Source: JBBIQV01 sp964555285 (GTDB taxonomy: Bacteria; Nitrospirota; Nitrospiria; Nitrospirales; Nitrospiraceae). From it: 64,000 nucleotides of DNA. Location: contig CAZKRM010000018.1 in the NCBI GenBank assembly GCA_964555285.1, positions 1 through 64,000 of the forward strand, in the 5' to 3' direction. Below, piece by piece: positions 40,199 to 48,551 of this stretch. A program made the translations under genes and the position numbers. Every line of letters starts with the position of its first letter. Position 1 is the stretch's first letter. Below the pieces are notes generated by a model, which saw only the letters and a list, made by a program, of their open reading frames with translations, was not told where the DNA came from and ran no database searches.

Positions 40199-41532
40199 TC
40201 TGCATGCCTCCAGAGTCCAAGCCGCTCCCTGTCATGGCGCAGACGGCGCTCCAGCATGCGATACACCTGGGCGGTCAGCTCGGCGGGATCGGGGGAGGCA
40301 GACGCCATCGGCGATGTTCCATCCATTCCTCTTCCCTCCACGGCTCTCATGGGTCCCGCCGCCGGGGTAGCCGAGGACGGCGATCCCCCCCGCACCAGGC
40401 TCGACGGGCTGCTTGGCGCATGCGCCGCTGAGGCTCGCCCCGCAGCCGCCGGGAGCATCGCGGTGGCCAAGACCATCGGCGTCGCAGGCGGCTCCCCCGC
40501 GACGAGTAACCGCGCATCGAGCATGCGATAGGCCATCCGCTCCGTTTCCAATGCAACCCGTTCTCTTCGCTCCTGTTCCATCGACCCATCGATGACCGCG
40601 CGACTCGCCCCGTCACCTTCGGTTTGGTGGACATGGACTAATTCATGGGTCAGCAGAGCAATGCCCCGTGGCGTGGCGGGATCGAACCGGCCCGATCGGA
40701 AAAACACCTCGTGGCCGATCGTCACCGCCTCGGCTCCATGAATTCTGGCCAGTCGGTCCGCGCGATGACCGGTGTGGATGTTGACCCGCCGGCTGACGTC
40801 TTCCAGCCAACCGAGTCCGGAAACTTGCAACCGATGCGGCACATGGAAGCGCGGCCAGATCGGAGCGCCGGGCAGGGTCGGCCGATCGGACGCTGCTGAT
40901 GAGCATTCGACATCATGCCGGTCGTGTTGAGGCATCTGCACGGCTTGCTCATGCGTCGCCTGCGGACGGTCCCCTTGCCGGTCTCGGATGGACAGATCGC
41001 GGACGGTGTGTTCCGGGGGCGGCAGCGCTTCACTCGCGGCTTCCGGCTTCGTTCCTCGATAAGGCATCGTGGCAACATCGGGGGGAAGAGACGTCCGCCT
41101 GTACACGTTCTCTCGCCAATCCTCGCTGTTGTTCTGCCATGTACCCCTGATCGGAACCAAACCACCCACAGCAAGGGGCTTTGTCTGTTGCGAAGGAGGT
41201 TGCCCGCTGTAGCTGACGCGGCCTTCGTCCGGCACGTGGATCTTTCTCGGACCTTCCCCCTCCTCACGTCCATTGAACCAGGCCATTGGCGAGAACCATG
41301 TCCACTGAGTCATTTCTTGGAGGGGCATTGACTCTCGCTGAAACGGCGTCAACAGCCCGCGTCGATACCGGCGGATTCGCGCGTCCATGTCGCGCCCCCA
41401 GCGCGCGCGCCACGGAGTTCCGCGCGGGCACAAGGCGACCCGCCGAACGATGCGCCGCGCCATGCGTTCGGCTTCGTCTACCCGCGCGGGATCACCGGCC
41501 GCTTGGGCCTGGCTATACCAACTTGAAGCCAT
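40195..41532 (-). CDS. DUF4157 (eCIS core domain) protein with zinc-protease motif
   Basis: A 445-residue protein with a DUF4157 domain (about 245-320: RRVNIHTGHRADRLARIHGA, ALLTHELVHVHQTEGDG) containing HELVH, a canonical HExxH metal site. Long, disordered, Pro/Arg-rich flanks surround it. DUF4157 is an eCIS marker, often fused to toxins; here it is a separate gene inside the structural operon, between tube and LysM adaptor. It could be a processed chaperone, cargo adaptor or effector. Start overlaps the tube gene by 20 bases. Confidence 0.88.
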   Translation of the reverse strand: MASSWYSQAQAAGDPARVDEAERMARRIVRRVALCPRGTPWRARWGRDMDARIRRYRRGLLTPFQRESMPLQEMTQWTWFSPMAWFNGREEGEGPRKIHVPDEGRVSYSGQPPSQQTKPLAVGGLVPIRGTWQNNSEDWRENVYRRTSLPPDVATMPYRGTKPEAASEALPPPEHTVRDLSIRDRQGDRPQATHEQAVQMPQHDRHDVECSSAASDRPTLPGAPIWPRFHVPHRLQVSGLGWLEDVSRRVNIHTGHRADRLARIHGAEAVTIGHEVFFRSGRFDPATPRGIALLTHELVHVHQTEGDGASRAVIDGSMEQERRERVALETERMAYRMLDARLLVAGEPPATPMVLATAMLPAAAGRASAAHAPSSPSSLVRGGSPSSATPAAGPMRAVEGRGMDGTSPMASASPDPAELTAQVYRMLERRLRHDRERLGLWRHAE

Positions 41533-41947
41533 GATGCACCAACTCCAGCGCCTCGATCGCCACGGCGTTGCCGTCCGCCTTCATGTCGGGCCCTGACCAT
41601 TTGATCGGGAAGGCCCGCTCGATATCCCAGCGCCACGCTTCTTCGCCGGCGCGGTTGAGCAGCACCACCGAGATGTTTTTCATGTCGATCATTCCGGCCA
41701 CAATGTCTTGATGCCATTTCCACAGCCGATCAGAGTCGGTCAGGCCGCGTTTCAGCACGAGATTGTTAAACTTCGCGCCTTTCGGCAGGCGGTGGATGTA
41801 CCCGTTGATGCCGCCTTCTCGCCGCTCTTCGATTTCGGTTTCGATCACCAGGCCGGTGCACTCTGAAAATCCGGCTTCGGCGATCCCTTCGATTTCCAGC
41901 AGGAACCGATTCGCCGGCAGCGGGTCTCTGTTTCTTGTCAGTGCCAT
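41513..41947 (-). CDS. Inner tube protein (gp19/Hcp-like, Afp5-type)
   Basis: A 144-residue tube subunit of the T4 gp19/Afp tube family (ANRFLLEIEGIAEAGFSECTGL, partly shown; LKRGLTDSDRLWKWHQDIV; GNAVAIEALELVHHGF). It is divergent from the tube gene 0.6 kb upstream. Eponymous systems use such a second tube protein as the first ring above the hub, which fits its location near the hub genes. Confidence 0.94.
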   Translation of the reverse strand: MALTRNRDPLPANRFLLEIEGIAEAGFSECTGLVIETEIEERREGGINGYIHRLPKGAKFNNLVLKRGLTDSDRLWKWHQDIVAGMIDMKNISVVLLNRAGEEAWRWDIERAFPIKWSGPDMKADGNAVAIEALELVHHGFKLV

Positions 41948-41956
41948 GCTACCGCG

Positions 41957-42130
41957 CTACTCTTGTGCGCCCTGCCGCGTTTGGTTGAGCCGCTGATTGA
42001 TTTTGGAAATCTCGTCACACCACCGCCGGCGCTCCCGATGGTCCATGTTCATGATGTCGGCATAGGACCAGTGGAAGTGGTACGCGATAAAGGCGACCTC
42101 TTCGTACACCCGCTGCTCCGCGGTCGTCAT
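41957..42130 (-). CDS. Small DUF6760-like protein
   Basis: A 57-residue protein (MTTAEQRVYEEVAFIAYHFH, WSYADIMNMDHRERRRW). It resembles the small gpE'-like partners of tail chaperones found after the gpE-like gene in eCIS loci. The ATG at 42130 overlaps the upstream stop by four bases. Its role as assembly chaperone is inferred from position. Confidence 0.8.
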   Translation of the reverse strand: MTTAEQRVYEEVAFIAYHFHWSYADIMNMDHRERRRWCDEISKINQRLNQTRQGAQE

Positions 42131-42495
42131 AGGTCTCCCACCGCGATGGGCTCCACGTCGAACGCGTGCTCGCATTTCGGGCAGATCGTCTTGACCATGC
42201 CGTGGCCCTGCTCGTTGATTCTCCGGTAGAAGTCGTTCAGATACGCAAGATCGGCTGAGAACAGCCCTTCAATCACTTTCGGCGTCACCGCGCGCAATTC
42301 TCCGAGCTGCGTGATCACCCGAGACAGGAGAATGATCGTCAGATACGCGGGATTGGCTTGGACGCGAGGATCCTTCATCGGCAGGATCTCATCCGCCGCC
42401 GTGGCCATCCGCATGACCCCTTTGCGATGCAGGGTGCCCTCCTCATCCACGTACCCTCTCGGGAGCAGGAACTCCACTTCTGTCTGGAAGACCAT
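42127..42495 (-). CDS. Tail assembly chaperone-like protein with zinc half-site
   Basis: A 122-residue protein commonly found between tube genes of eCIS (MVFQTEVEFLLPRGYVDEEG, EILPMKDPRVQANPAYLTII). The C-terminus carries a C-P-K-C pair (ICPKCEHAFDVEP), a possible zinc half-site. Together with the overlapping small gene it resembles the gpE/gpE' pair of contractile tails. Confidence 0.82.
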   Translation of the reverse strand: MVFQTEVEFLLPRGYVDEEGTLHRKGVMRMATAADEILPMKDPRVQANPAYLTIILLSRVITQLGELRAVTPKVIEGLFSADLAYLNDFYRRINEQGHGMVKTICPKCEHAFDVEPIAVGDL

Positions 42496-42518
42496 GGTCT
42501 GTCCCCTCCTCTACGTCG

Positions 42519-42956
42519 TTACTTCCCGCGCTCCATCCCCTCGTGCGTAATCTCAAGGGTTTCGATCGCCACGTCGTTCCCTTTCGCGTTTAGGTCGGAT
42601 GGGTCGTATTTGCTCGGCCACCCGTTGAGGAAGTCCCACCGCACCTTCTCGTCGCCCTTTTCGTCCAGGACGATAATGGCGCCGTTCTTTCGCACATCCT
42701 TGATTTTTCCGTCGATGACCATCTTCCGCCACTCCCACAGCTCCTTCGAGTCGGTGGCGCCCCACTTCAAGGTGATATTGGCGTACTTGGTCAGACCGGG
42801 GAGTTTGCGCATCGACAGCGGATCGCTGCCTTCGCGGTACTCCACCACATCGCTGGTCGTATCGAATCCCGTGCATTCGCTGAAACCGGCTTGCACGATG
42901 CCCTGAATTTCCAGTTTAAATCGTGAATTGCGCAGCGGATCTTTGCGTTCCGGCAT
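42519..42956 (-). CDS. Major inner tube protein (gp19/Hcp-like, Afp1-type)
   Basis: A 145-residue tube protein (FKLEIQGIVQAGFSECTGFD, LKWGATDSKELWEWRKMV, GNDVAIETLEITHEGME). It follows the sheath gene by 21 bases and has a strong ribosome site, consistent with a highly produced structural subunit. Confidence 0.95.
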   Translation of the reverse strand: MPERKDPLRNSRFKLEIQGIVQAGFSECTGFDTTSDVVEYREGSDPLSMRKLPGLTKYANITLKWGATDSKELWEWRKMVIDGKIKDVRKNGAIIVLDEKGDEKVRWDFLNGWPSKYDPSDLNAKGNDVAIETLEITHEGMERGK

Positions 42957-42977
42957 GGGAACCTCCTCTTCTGGACG

Positions 42978-44504
42978 TTACGCCTTCTTGCCTTGGACCA
43001 TTTGGGTGATGCGAAACACGACGAACTCGGCGGGCTTCACCGGCGCCACACCGACATCAATGATGAGCCGCCCTAGATCCCGCATCTCCGGCGGATTATT
43101 CTCGTCGTCCACCTTGACGAAGAACGCTTCTTGCGCGGTCGCGCCGAACAACGCGCCCGATTGCCAGACGACCGACAAGAAAGCCGTGGTATCGCGTCTC
43201 ACCTTGCCCCAGAGGCTCCGGTCGTTCGGCTCAAAGACCACCCACTGGGTCCCTTCCTCGATGGATTCTTCGATGGACAGCAGCAGGCGCCGCACGTTGA
43301 CGTACTTCCACTCGGAATCGGCCGACAGCGTGCGTGCGCCCCAGACGCAAATTCCCGCACCGGGAAACGACCGGATCACATTGATCCCTTCGGGGTTGAG
43401 CAATTCCTGCTCACCTTTGCTGACCGGCCGCTCGACTCCGACCGCAGAGTTGAGATTGCCTTCATTGATTCCGGCTGGGGCCTTGTGCACGCCGCGCGTC
43501 ACGTCCGTGTACGAATAGGTCCCGATCACCGCGCCGGATGGAGGCACTGCCTTCGTTGCGCCCGTGTCGCTCAACGGATCCACGACATGAATCCACGGGT
43601 AATAGAGAGCCGCGTAAGAAGAGTTGAACGCGCTCCCTTCATAGGGAGCGAGGGTTCCCTCCTTGTAGCCCAAGACCTGTTGGGGGGTGAGTTTTTCCGG
43701 TGGATCTGCCACGAAGAAGCAATCCCCCCGGTTCTGGCAGTAGGTGTAGGCGGCAATGGTTACTTCCCGGTCGCCGGGGCGATCGGGAATGGCGAGGATG
43801 TTCACGTCATCCACCACATCAAAGGCGAACAGGCCGTTCCTGGCGCCTGCGTCGCCGATGAAATCGCTGTCGGCCAGCGACTGCAACCCATCGTCTCCGC
43901 CAGTGAGCGTCGAGGATGACAGCGCGGGGAGGTTAGTGGGCGCCGCGGTCGCCGACTTGAGATTGGTGGCCTTGATGTATTTGGAGTCTCGCGCCTTCGC
44001 TTCGACATCCGTAACGCTCAACCCATCAAACGACTCCACCTCTTTCCCATTGCGCAGCACGACCAGCTTGAATTTGTTCGCCTTGTCCTTCGAGGCCTCT
44101 TCGATGACGATCGCAATCTGGTTCCCCCATGCCCCCTCGTTTTTCGCATCGATCCGCAGCGTGTTGGCCGGGGTTCCCGCGCGATCCTTCAGCGTCAATG
44201 TGGCGAGTTCGGCCCCTTTCGATTTCGCATCGGTGATATCACTGTAGTGGCAGGTCCGGACCACGTAGCACTTGGTCCCGTGTTCCGTAAAAAACTGGTT
44301 GACGGCATACGCGAGATACCCATTGTTGGTATACCCGCCGAATGTCTCCACGAACTGGGTCCAACTCGTGACCAGAACGGCTTCTCCGATTGGACCCCGC
44401 TCTGCGATACCGACAAAGCCTCCGGTCGCCGTTCCGACCGGTTCAATCGGCTTCGGACCTGCGATTTCTTCGACGTAGACGCCGGGCGCAAGGTATTGTG
44501 GCAT
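42978..44504 (-). CDS. Contractile tail sheath protein (Afp2-4-like)
   Basis: A 508-residue phage-sheath family protein (MPQYLAPGVYVEEIAG at the N-terminus; the C-terminal core GAGICVWGARTLSADSEWKYVN and VVFEPNDRSLWGKVRR). Only one sheath paralogue is present, unlike the three of Afp. Its N- and C-terminal arms would mesh with neighbours to drive contraction around the tube. Confidence 0.97.
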   Translation of the reverse strand: MPQYLAPGVYVEEIAGPKPIEPVGTATGGFVGIAERGPIGEAVLVTSWTQFVETFGGYTNNGYLAYAVNQFFTEHGTKCYVVRTCHYSDITDAKSKGAELATLTLKDRAGTPANTLRIDAKNEGAWGNQIAIVIEEASKDKANKFKLVVLRNGKEVESFDGLSVTDVEAKARDSKYIKATNLKSATAAPTNLPALSSSTLTGGDDGLQSLADSDFIGDAGARNGLFAFDVVDDVNILAIPDRPGDREVTIAAYTYCQNRGDCFFVADPPEKLTPQQVLGYKEGTLAPYEGSAFNSSYAALYYPWIHVVDPLSDTGATKAVPPSGAVIGTYSYTDVTRGVHKAPAGINEGNLNSAVGVERPVSKGEQELLNPEGINVIRSFPGAGICVWGARTLSADSEWKYVNVRRLLLSIEESIEEGTQWVVFEPNDRSLWGKVRRDTTAFLSVVWQSGALFGATAQEAFFVKVDDENNPPEMRDLGRLIIDVGVAPVKPAEFVVFRITQMVQGKKA

Positions 44505-44540
44505 GTTCCTTCTCCTGGTTAGATGTTAGTCTCGTTGCCC

Positions 44541-44792
44541 TTATTTCCTTTTATGACCGGACGCCTCTCCCTTCCGATCCGGAGGTCGTGCTGGTTGAGA
44601 CGCATGCTTTGGTGCGGCGCGTTCGACGATCAGGAGGTCTCGCTGGTCGAGGAGCTGGTGGATCTCCTGCGTGCCGCGCTCGACTTTGGAAATGTCCGCT
44701 TCCCCACCGGGAATGAGATGAACGACCCGTCCTTTCCCGCAGTTGATGATCAACGGCCGATTCGACATATTTCGAATGGTGATCTGCGCCAT
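44541..44792 (-). CDS. Small eCIS-operon protein, unknown function
   Basis: An 83-residue protein (MAQITIRNMSNRPLIINCGK) with a beta-rich front and a Lys/Arg-rich tail (RPPDRKGEASGHKRK). It lies between the sheath gene and the carboxypeptidase-regulatory-like gene with gaps of 36 and 9 bases, so it belongs to the operon. No family recognised. Confidence 0.75.
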   Translation of the reverse strand: MAQITIRNMSNRPLIINCGKGRVVHLIPGGEADISKVERGTQEIHQLLDQRDLLIVERAAPKHASQPARPPDRKGEASGHKRK

Positions 44793-44801
44793 GATTCTCT
44801 C

Positions 44802-45443
44802 CTAGAGACGGGTGAGGACGATCGGGGTCGCCAGGTGCACCGGCTTGCCTTCTTCGAGATCCCGGAGTGTCACCGCTTTCTCGCGATAGCCCGAACACGT
44901 GACACTGAGTTGAAAGAGAGACTCTCGATCCTGAGCCTTGGCTTTGATGAATCGCTTGCCGTTCTTGATGAGGATCCGATCTTCCGTCAGGCCTTTGACG
45001 GTGAGCACAAATTTCCCTTTGAGCTTGTCTTCTTGCCCCGGCTCGATGTCTTCCTGACCCTGATCGGTCTTGGTTTCCACGCCGTCCATCAACTTGACGA
45101 CGGCGTGCGCGACCGGCCGAACGGAGTCCGTAACTTTCCCCGTGATGAGGGTTGTGCCGGACGGAAATGGGTAGAACCATCGAGGCGTGAGCGGGGCCGC
45201 CACCACTGGACCAGCCGGTGCCGTCAACGGCAACGTGACTGTTTGCTGCTCGGGCTGATACAACTTGGACACAATCACCACCGTGAGTGTCCCCGCCGGA
45301 AGGTTCGTGAAGACCGCATACCCGCTTAGGTTTATGACTGGACGGCGCGAGGGATATTCTTTGATCGATACCGCCATGGGGCCGATGGGACGTCCGGACG
45401 ATGCCGTCTCGTCGGTTGGTCTGACCACCAAGGATACCCGCAT
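44802..45443 (-). CDS. eCIS-operon beta-sandwich protein (carboxypeptidase regulatory-like)
   Basis: A 213-residue protein with two Ig/transthyretin-like beta domains (LSGYAVFTNLPAGTLTVVIV and TLITGKVTDSVRPVAHAVVK). It has no signal peptide. The ATG at 45443 has GGTGA seven bases upstream; 45464 is an alternative. Similar genes accompany the terminator gene in some eCIS clusters. It may decorate the sheath cap. Confidence 0.75.
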   Translation of the reverse strand: MRVSLVVRPTDETASSGRPIGPMAVSIKEYPSRRPVINLSGYAVFTNLPAGTLTVVIVSKLYQPEQQTVTLPLTAPAGPVVAAPLTPRWFYPFPSGTTLITGKVTDSVRPVAHAVVKLMDGVETKTDQGQEDIEPGQEDKLKGKFVLTVKGLTEDRILIKNGKRFIKAKAQDRESLFQLSVTCSGYREKAVTLRDLEEGKPVHLATPIVLTRL

Positions 45444-45488
45444 GGATCGTTCACCGGACGGCATGGCAGAGCGTAGGCCTCCTCACGG

Positions 45489-46061
45489 TTATTTGACCAC
45501 CGGTTCGAGGTGCACCACTTTTTCGAGCACGGGCTGCGCCGTCAGCGGAGGCAGCACGGAGTCAATCCGAACCGGCGTCACCTGATAGCTCACCGAAAGC
45601 TTATAGGGTTTGTTCGGGAACGCGCTCCAGAGGCGGAACATGTCCTCGAGACTGAGCGGACGAAACACGATGCGCAACTCTTCGTCCGTGCCGGCCAAGT
45701 CTCGTTGGAGCAAGGAGCCTTTGATGATCGGATGGCTGGAGAACACTTGCAGCACTTTTCCCAGAATCTGCTGCTCGGTTTCCCGGCTCTGGGCGTACGG
45801 CACCAATAGGTACGACAAATCCACGGCGTAGGGCGGTATCCGCCATTGCGTCGCGTCGATGCGTTCAAACGGCTCGTTCTTGAGATACTGGTTTTCTGTG
45901 ACCTGGTAGAGGAACATGGCCAGCCACGGTGCATTGTCGACTTCCACCTCAGCCGGCGACGCCAACGTCACGTGATCCGAGGCAATAGTACCGGCCAACT
46001 GGTCACGCAGCAGTTTGAGCAGCGTCTCACTCACATCAGCGATGACATCCGATCCCAGCAT
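45489..46061 (-). CDS. DUF4255 tail terminator/cap protein (Afp16/Pvc16-like)
   Basis: A 190-residue DUF4255 protein (Pvc16 N-terminal domain: DVSETLLKLLRDQLAG, VDNAPWLAMFLYQVTENQYL, PYAVDLSYLLVPYAQSRETEQ). In Afp/PVC it closes the tube and sheath end and sets length together with the tape measure. It is the first gene of the structural operon on the minus strand. Confidence 0.93.
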   Translation of the reverse strand: MLGSDVIADVSETLLKLLRDQLAGTIASDHVTLASPAEVEVDNAPWLAMFLYQVTENQYLKNEPFERIDATQWRIPPYAVDLSYLLVPYAQSRETEQQILGKVLQVFSSHPIIKGSLLQRDLAGTDEELRIVFRPLSLEDMFRLWSAFPNKPYKLSVSYQVTPVRIDSVLPPLTAQPVLEKVVHLEPVVK

Positions 46062-46278
46062 GCGCTTCTGTCCCGTCCCCTCTCACACTGATGCGATCTC
46101 ACGATTGGACCGCTATAGTCCATGCCTCCGGTAGCTCCCTTCATGCTCTCTCGCTGCACGGTTCTCGCACTGCCAGAAGGAGCGTCTGTACAATGTCCTA
46201 CTTCTACACGTTGGCCATGTCGCGGCGACGCGAACAGAGAGGCTCGAACGCTACGCCTCGATACACAGTGCAGTGAAT
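46062..46278 (-). promoter_or_regulatory. Upstream region of the eCIS operon
   Basis: The 217-base gap must hold the operon promoter. A TATAGC -10-like element (minus strand, about 46114-46119) has no good -35. No sigma-54 pattern (GG-N10-GC in minus orientation) was found on inspection. Confidence 0.35.
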
Positions 46279-46608
46279 CTACGATCCCTGCTGCAAGGTC
46301 TGCACAGCGGCGCGCACTTCATCCATGCAAGCTGGATTAAGCCCATACACTTTCTGCTTTGAAGGCACAGTCACTTCCTTGAACCATCCCTTTGCAACCA
46401 AATGTGCGATCGCCTCGTCGCAATCCTGTTCGCTGCCTCTGGCCGGACTCTTCTTGATCCACCATGTGTAAATCCCTTCTCTGCTATCCTTCGCATCGGG
46501 ATACCGCAATACATAGGTCAACAATTCCAGAATGATCGCTCGGAGAACAGCTTGAGGGTCCTGCTGAGACAACGGAGTCTCCCATGCAAACAGATGAGGG
46601 TTGAGCAA
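46279..46608 (-). CDS. Small winged-helix-like protein, unknown function
   Basis: A 109-residue protein with helical N-terminal part (VLRAIILELLTYVLRYPDAK) and a beta-hairpin-like end (KGWFKEVTVPSKQKVYGLNP) that together suggest a winged helix. The only start in frame near the conserved part is TTG at 46608; ribosome site weak. It lies between the eCIS operon and the sigma-54 regulator, on the same strand. Confidence 0.55.
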   Translation of the reverse strand: MLNPHLFAWETPLSQQDPQAVLRAIILELLTYVLRYPDAKDSREGIYTWWIKKSPARGSEQDCDEAIAHLVAKGWFKEVTVPSKQKVYGLNPACMDEVRAAVQTLQQGS

Positions 46609-46699
46609 TCCACATACCGCTCAACCGTGTTACGTAAGTGATTGAAACACCTGCACGTGTTGTGGCCGGTTTAAGTATCCTGCGGCGGTCTTCCCTCAC

Positions 46700-46851
46700 C
46701 CCCCCTCAGCACTTATTAGATATCGAGCCGATTTCGGAGGCAGGCGTGATGCGGTAAGTACGCCTCCTTAACTGCGGCCTCATGCCCGCAGTCGCGGCCA
46801 TGAGTCTCGATTCGGCGAGAGAGAGACTCGCCGTACAAATGCGCTAGCGAG
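46700..46851. other. Structured intergenic region after the regulator gene
   Basis: Several short inverted repeats: GGCGAG/CTCGCC and GAGTCTC/GAGACTC around 46808-46835, CTGCGG/CCGCAG around 46773-46792, and GGAGGC/GCCTCC around 46738-46769. They may include the regulator's terminator. No coding potential seen. Confidence 0.35.
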
Positions 46852-48249
46852 TTAAGGAAGGCTGAGGAAGTCGTGCCGATCGATGCGATGTTTCTGCAGC
46901 AGTCTCTGAAAGGTCCGCCGTTCTTTGCCGGCGGTACGAGCCGCCTGGGACACATTCCCTTTCGCAATAGCCATCGTCTTAGCGAGATAGGAGCGTTCGA
47001 ATTCCCTGAGGACAGATGACTTGGCAGCCCGGAGTGATCCCGTTAATGGCTGTTGCCGGCCGGTTTGGGAGGGGACGGCAAGCTCTTCTGGGTGGATCGT
47101 GGCAGTTTTGGTGAGAAGCACGGCCCGTTGAATCAGGCCCTCCAATTCGCGGACATTGCCAGGCCACGAGTAACTCAACAAGGTGCGAATGGCACTGGAC
47201 GCGAGGACAAGGCTCTGTTTCCCCTGCTGCGCGCCGAAAGTCTTTAAAAAATGCCGTGCGAGCAAGGGAATGTCCTCAATCCGCTCCCGTAGAGGCGGTA
47301 CGGTCACCATTATGACGTTGAGCCGGTAGAAGAGATCCTCCCGAAACAGCTTCTCGATCACTCTCTGTCTAAGATCGGTGTTGGTCGCCACGATGACTCG
47401 TACATCGGCGGCCTTATTCTTGGAACGTCCGAGGGGTCGATACTGCTTATCTTGGAGAAACCTCAACAACTTCGTTTGACCTGTAAGGCTCAATGTGTCG
47501 ATTTCATCGAGGAACAGGGTTCCCCCTTCTGCTTCTTCTACGAGTCCGGCTTGGCGCGTGTAGGCATTGGTGAAGGCCCCCCGTTCATGCCCGAACAGCT
47601 CGTTCTCGAAAAGCTGATCCGGCAACGCTCCACAATTGACCGGAATGAAAGGTTTCCCTTGGCGACTACTGTGATAGTGAATCGCCCGCGCGAAGAGTTC
47701 TTTCCCCGTTCCGGTCTCTCCACCGATCAATACAGTGGCGTCGGAGCCGGCCAAGAGAGGGATTTGTTCAACCTGACGGAGAAACACTTCACTCTCGCCG
47801 ACCAGTGATTCAACCCGGAAGTTTGCAAGGGGAGACGTGGTGTGGAATGGCTCGAACGTCGCTCGGTCGGGCTTGATGAGGCGCCGTAGGCGAGGAATCA
47901 GGTCCGGCCCTGTGACAGGACAGGTGACGAAGTCATCCAGCCCAAGGTCCAACGCTTTCTGAATCATGTCGGGGCAGAGAGCCCCGCAGAAGGCCCCGAT
48001 GAGAGGCACCGCTTCCCATGATGGGTTTACGACCCGGCGGAACTCTTGGAGCGGAAGCTCTCCCTCCCCGTGCAAAACCACGGCATCGGGAACCAACGTC
48101 TCGTTCCCGATCTCCGTGAGTCGTCTTTGAGAAACGTCGAGTAAGGCCTTCGGTCCAGTGTCTTTCCAGCTATCGAAGAATCGTTGGCACGTATCGGGCT
48201 GGGGAACGAACGAAAGAGCGTCGATGAGCAAAACTCGCAAAGGCCGCAT
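46852..48249 (-). CDS. Sigma-54-dependent transcriptional activator with degenerate receiver domain
   Basis: A 465-residue enhancer-binding protein. The N-terminal 125 residues have the receiver fold pattern (LRVLLIDAL) but lack the phospho-acceptor aspartate: the expected position reads DAVVLHGEG. The AAA+ domain has Walker A GGETGTGKE (176-184), the sigma-54 contact loop GAFTNA (224-229, a variant of GAFTGA) and Walker B GTLFLDEI. The C-terminus is a Fis-type HTH (AKGNVSQAARTAGKERRTFQ). It is the nearest regulator to the eCIS operon, though its targets are unknown. Confidence 0.9.
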   Translation of the reverse strand: MRPLRVLLIDALSFVPQPDTCQRFFDSWKDTGPKALLDVSQRRLTEIGNETLVPDAVVLHGEGELPLQEFRRVVNPSWEAVPLIGAFCGALCPDMIQKALDLGLDDFVTCPVTGPDLIPRLRRLIKPDRATFEPFHTTSPLANFRVESLVGESEVFLRQVEQIPLLAGSDATVLIGGETGTGKELFARAIHYHSSRQGKPFIPVNCGALPDQLFENELFGHERGAFTNAYTRQAGLVEEAEGGTLFLDEIDTLSLTGQTKLLRFLQDKQYRPLGRSKNKAADVRVIVATNTDLRQRVIEKLFREDLFYRLNVIMVTVPPLRERIEDIPLLARHFLKTFGAQQGKQSLVLASSAIRTLLSYSWPGNVRELEGLIQRAVLLTKTATIHPEELAVPSQTGRQQPLTGSLRAAKSSVLREFERSYLAKTMAIAKGNVSQAARTAGKERRTFQRLLQKHRIDRHDFLSLP

Positions 48250-48551
48250 GAGTCCGATCCATCAGCACGCGACAGCACCACACAAGAGGCTCGCGTGCGG
48301 CATGCAAATCAATTCTCTCTCGAACCTATCGACAAGAGCTGCATCTGCCATACCAGGATGTCCTCGAAACGCGCTGAGTGTATAACGATACGACAGAAAG
48401 GTCCAGCGGAAAGAAAGGGGGTATACCTAGGTGCGCCATCTTGTATGAGGCAGGCAATTGTGCGTATGGCTTTAGATACATGGCGTATCCGAACTGATAC
48501 TGCTCATGGCACCAAATAGATACTGTGAAGCTGTTGCACCTGCTTACAGGC
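48250..48551. other. 302-bp intergenic region between regulator and mutM
   Basis: Both neighbouring genes are on the minus strand. On the minus strand at 48340-48355 lies TGGTATGGCAGATGCA, which keeps the GG-N10-GC spacing of a -24/-12 promoter with three mismatches to TGGCACG-N4-TTGCA. A TATACA element (about 48384-48389) with weak -35 is also present. No gene seen. Confidence 0.35.

Noticed and set aside
46144..46175. Possible sigma-54 site before the eCIS operon (TGGCAG...GTGCA on the minus strand)
   Set aside because: GG to GC distance is 14-15 bases instead of 10.
48184..48201. TGGCACG-like sequence on the plus strand
   Set aside because: Lies inside the regulator gene, antisense, with a poor -12 element.
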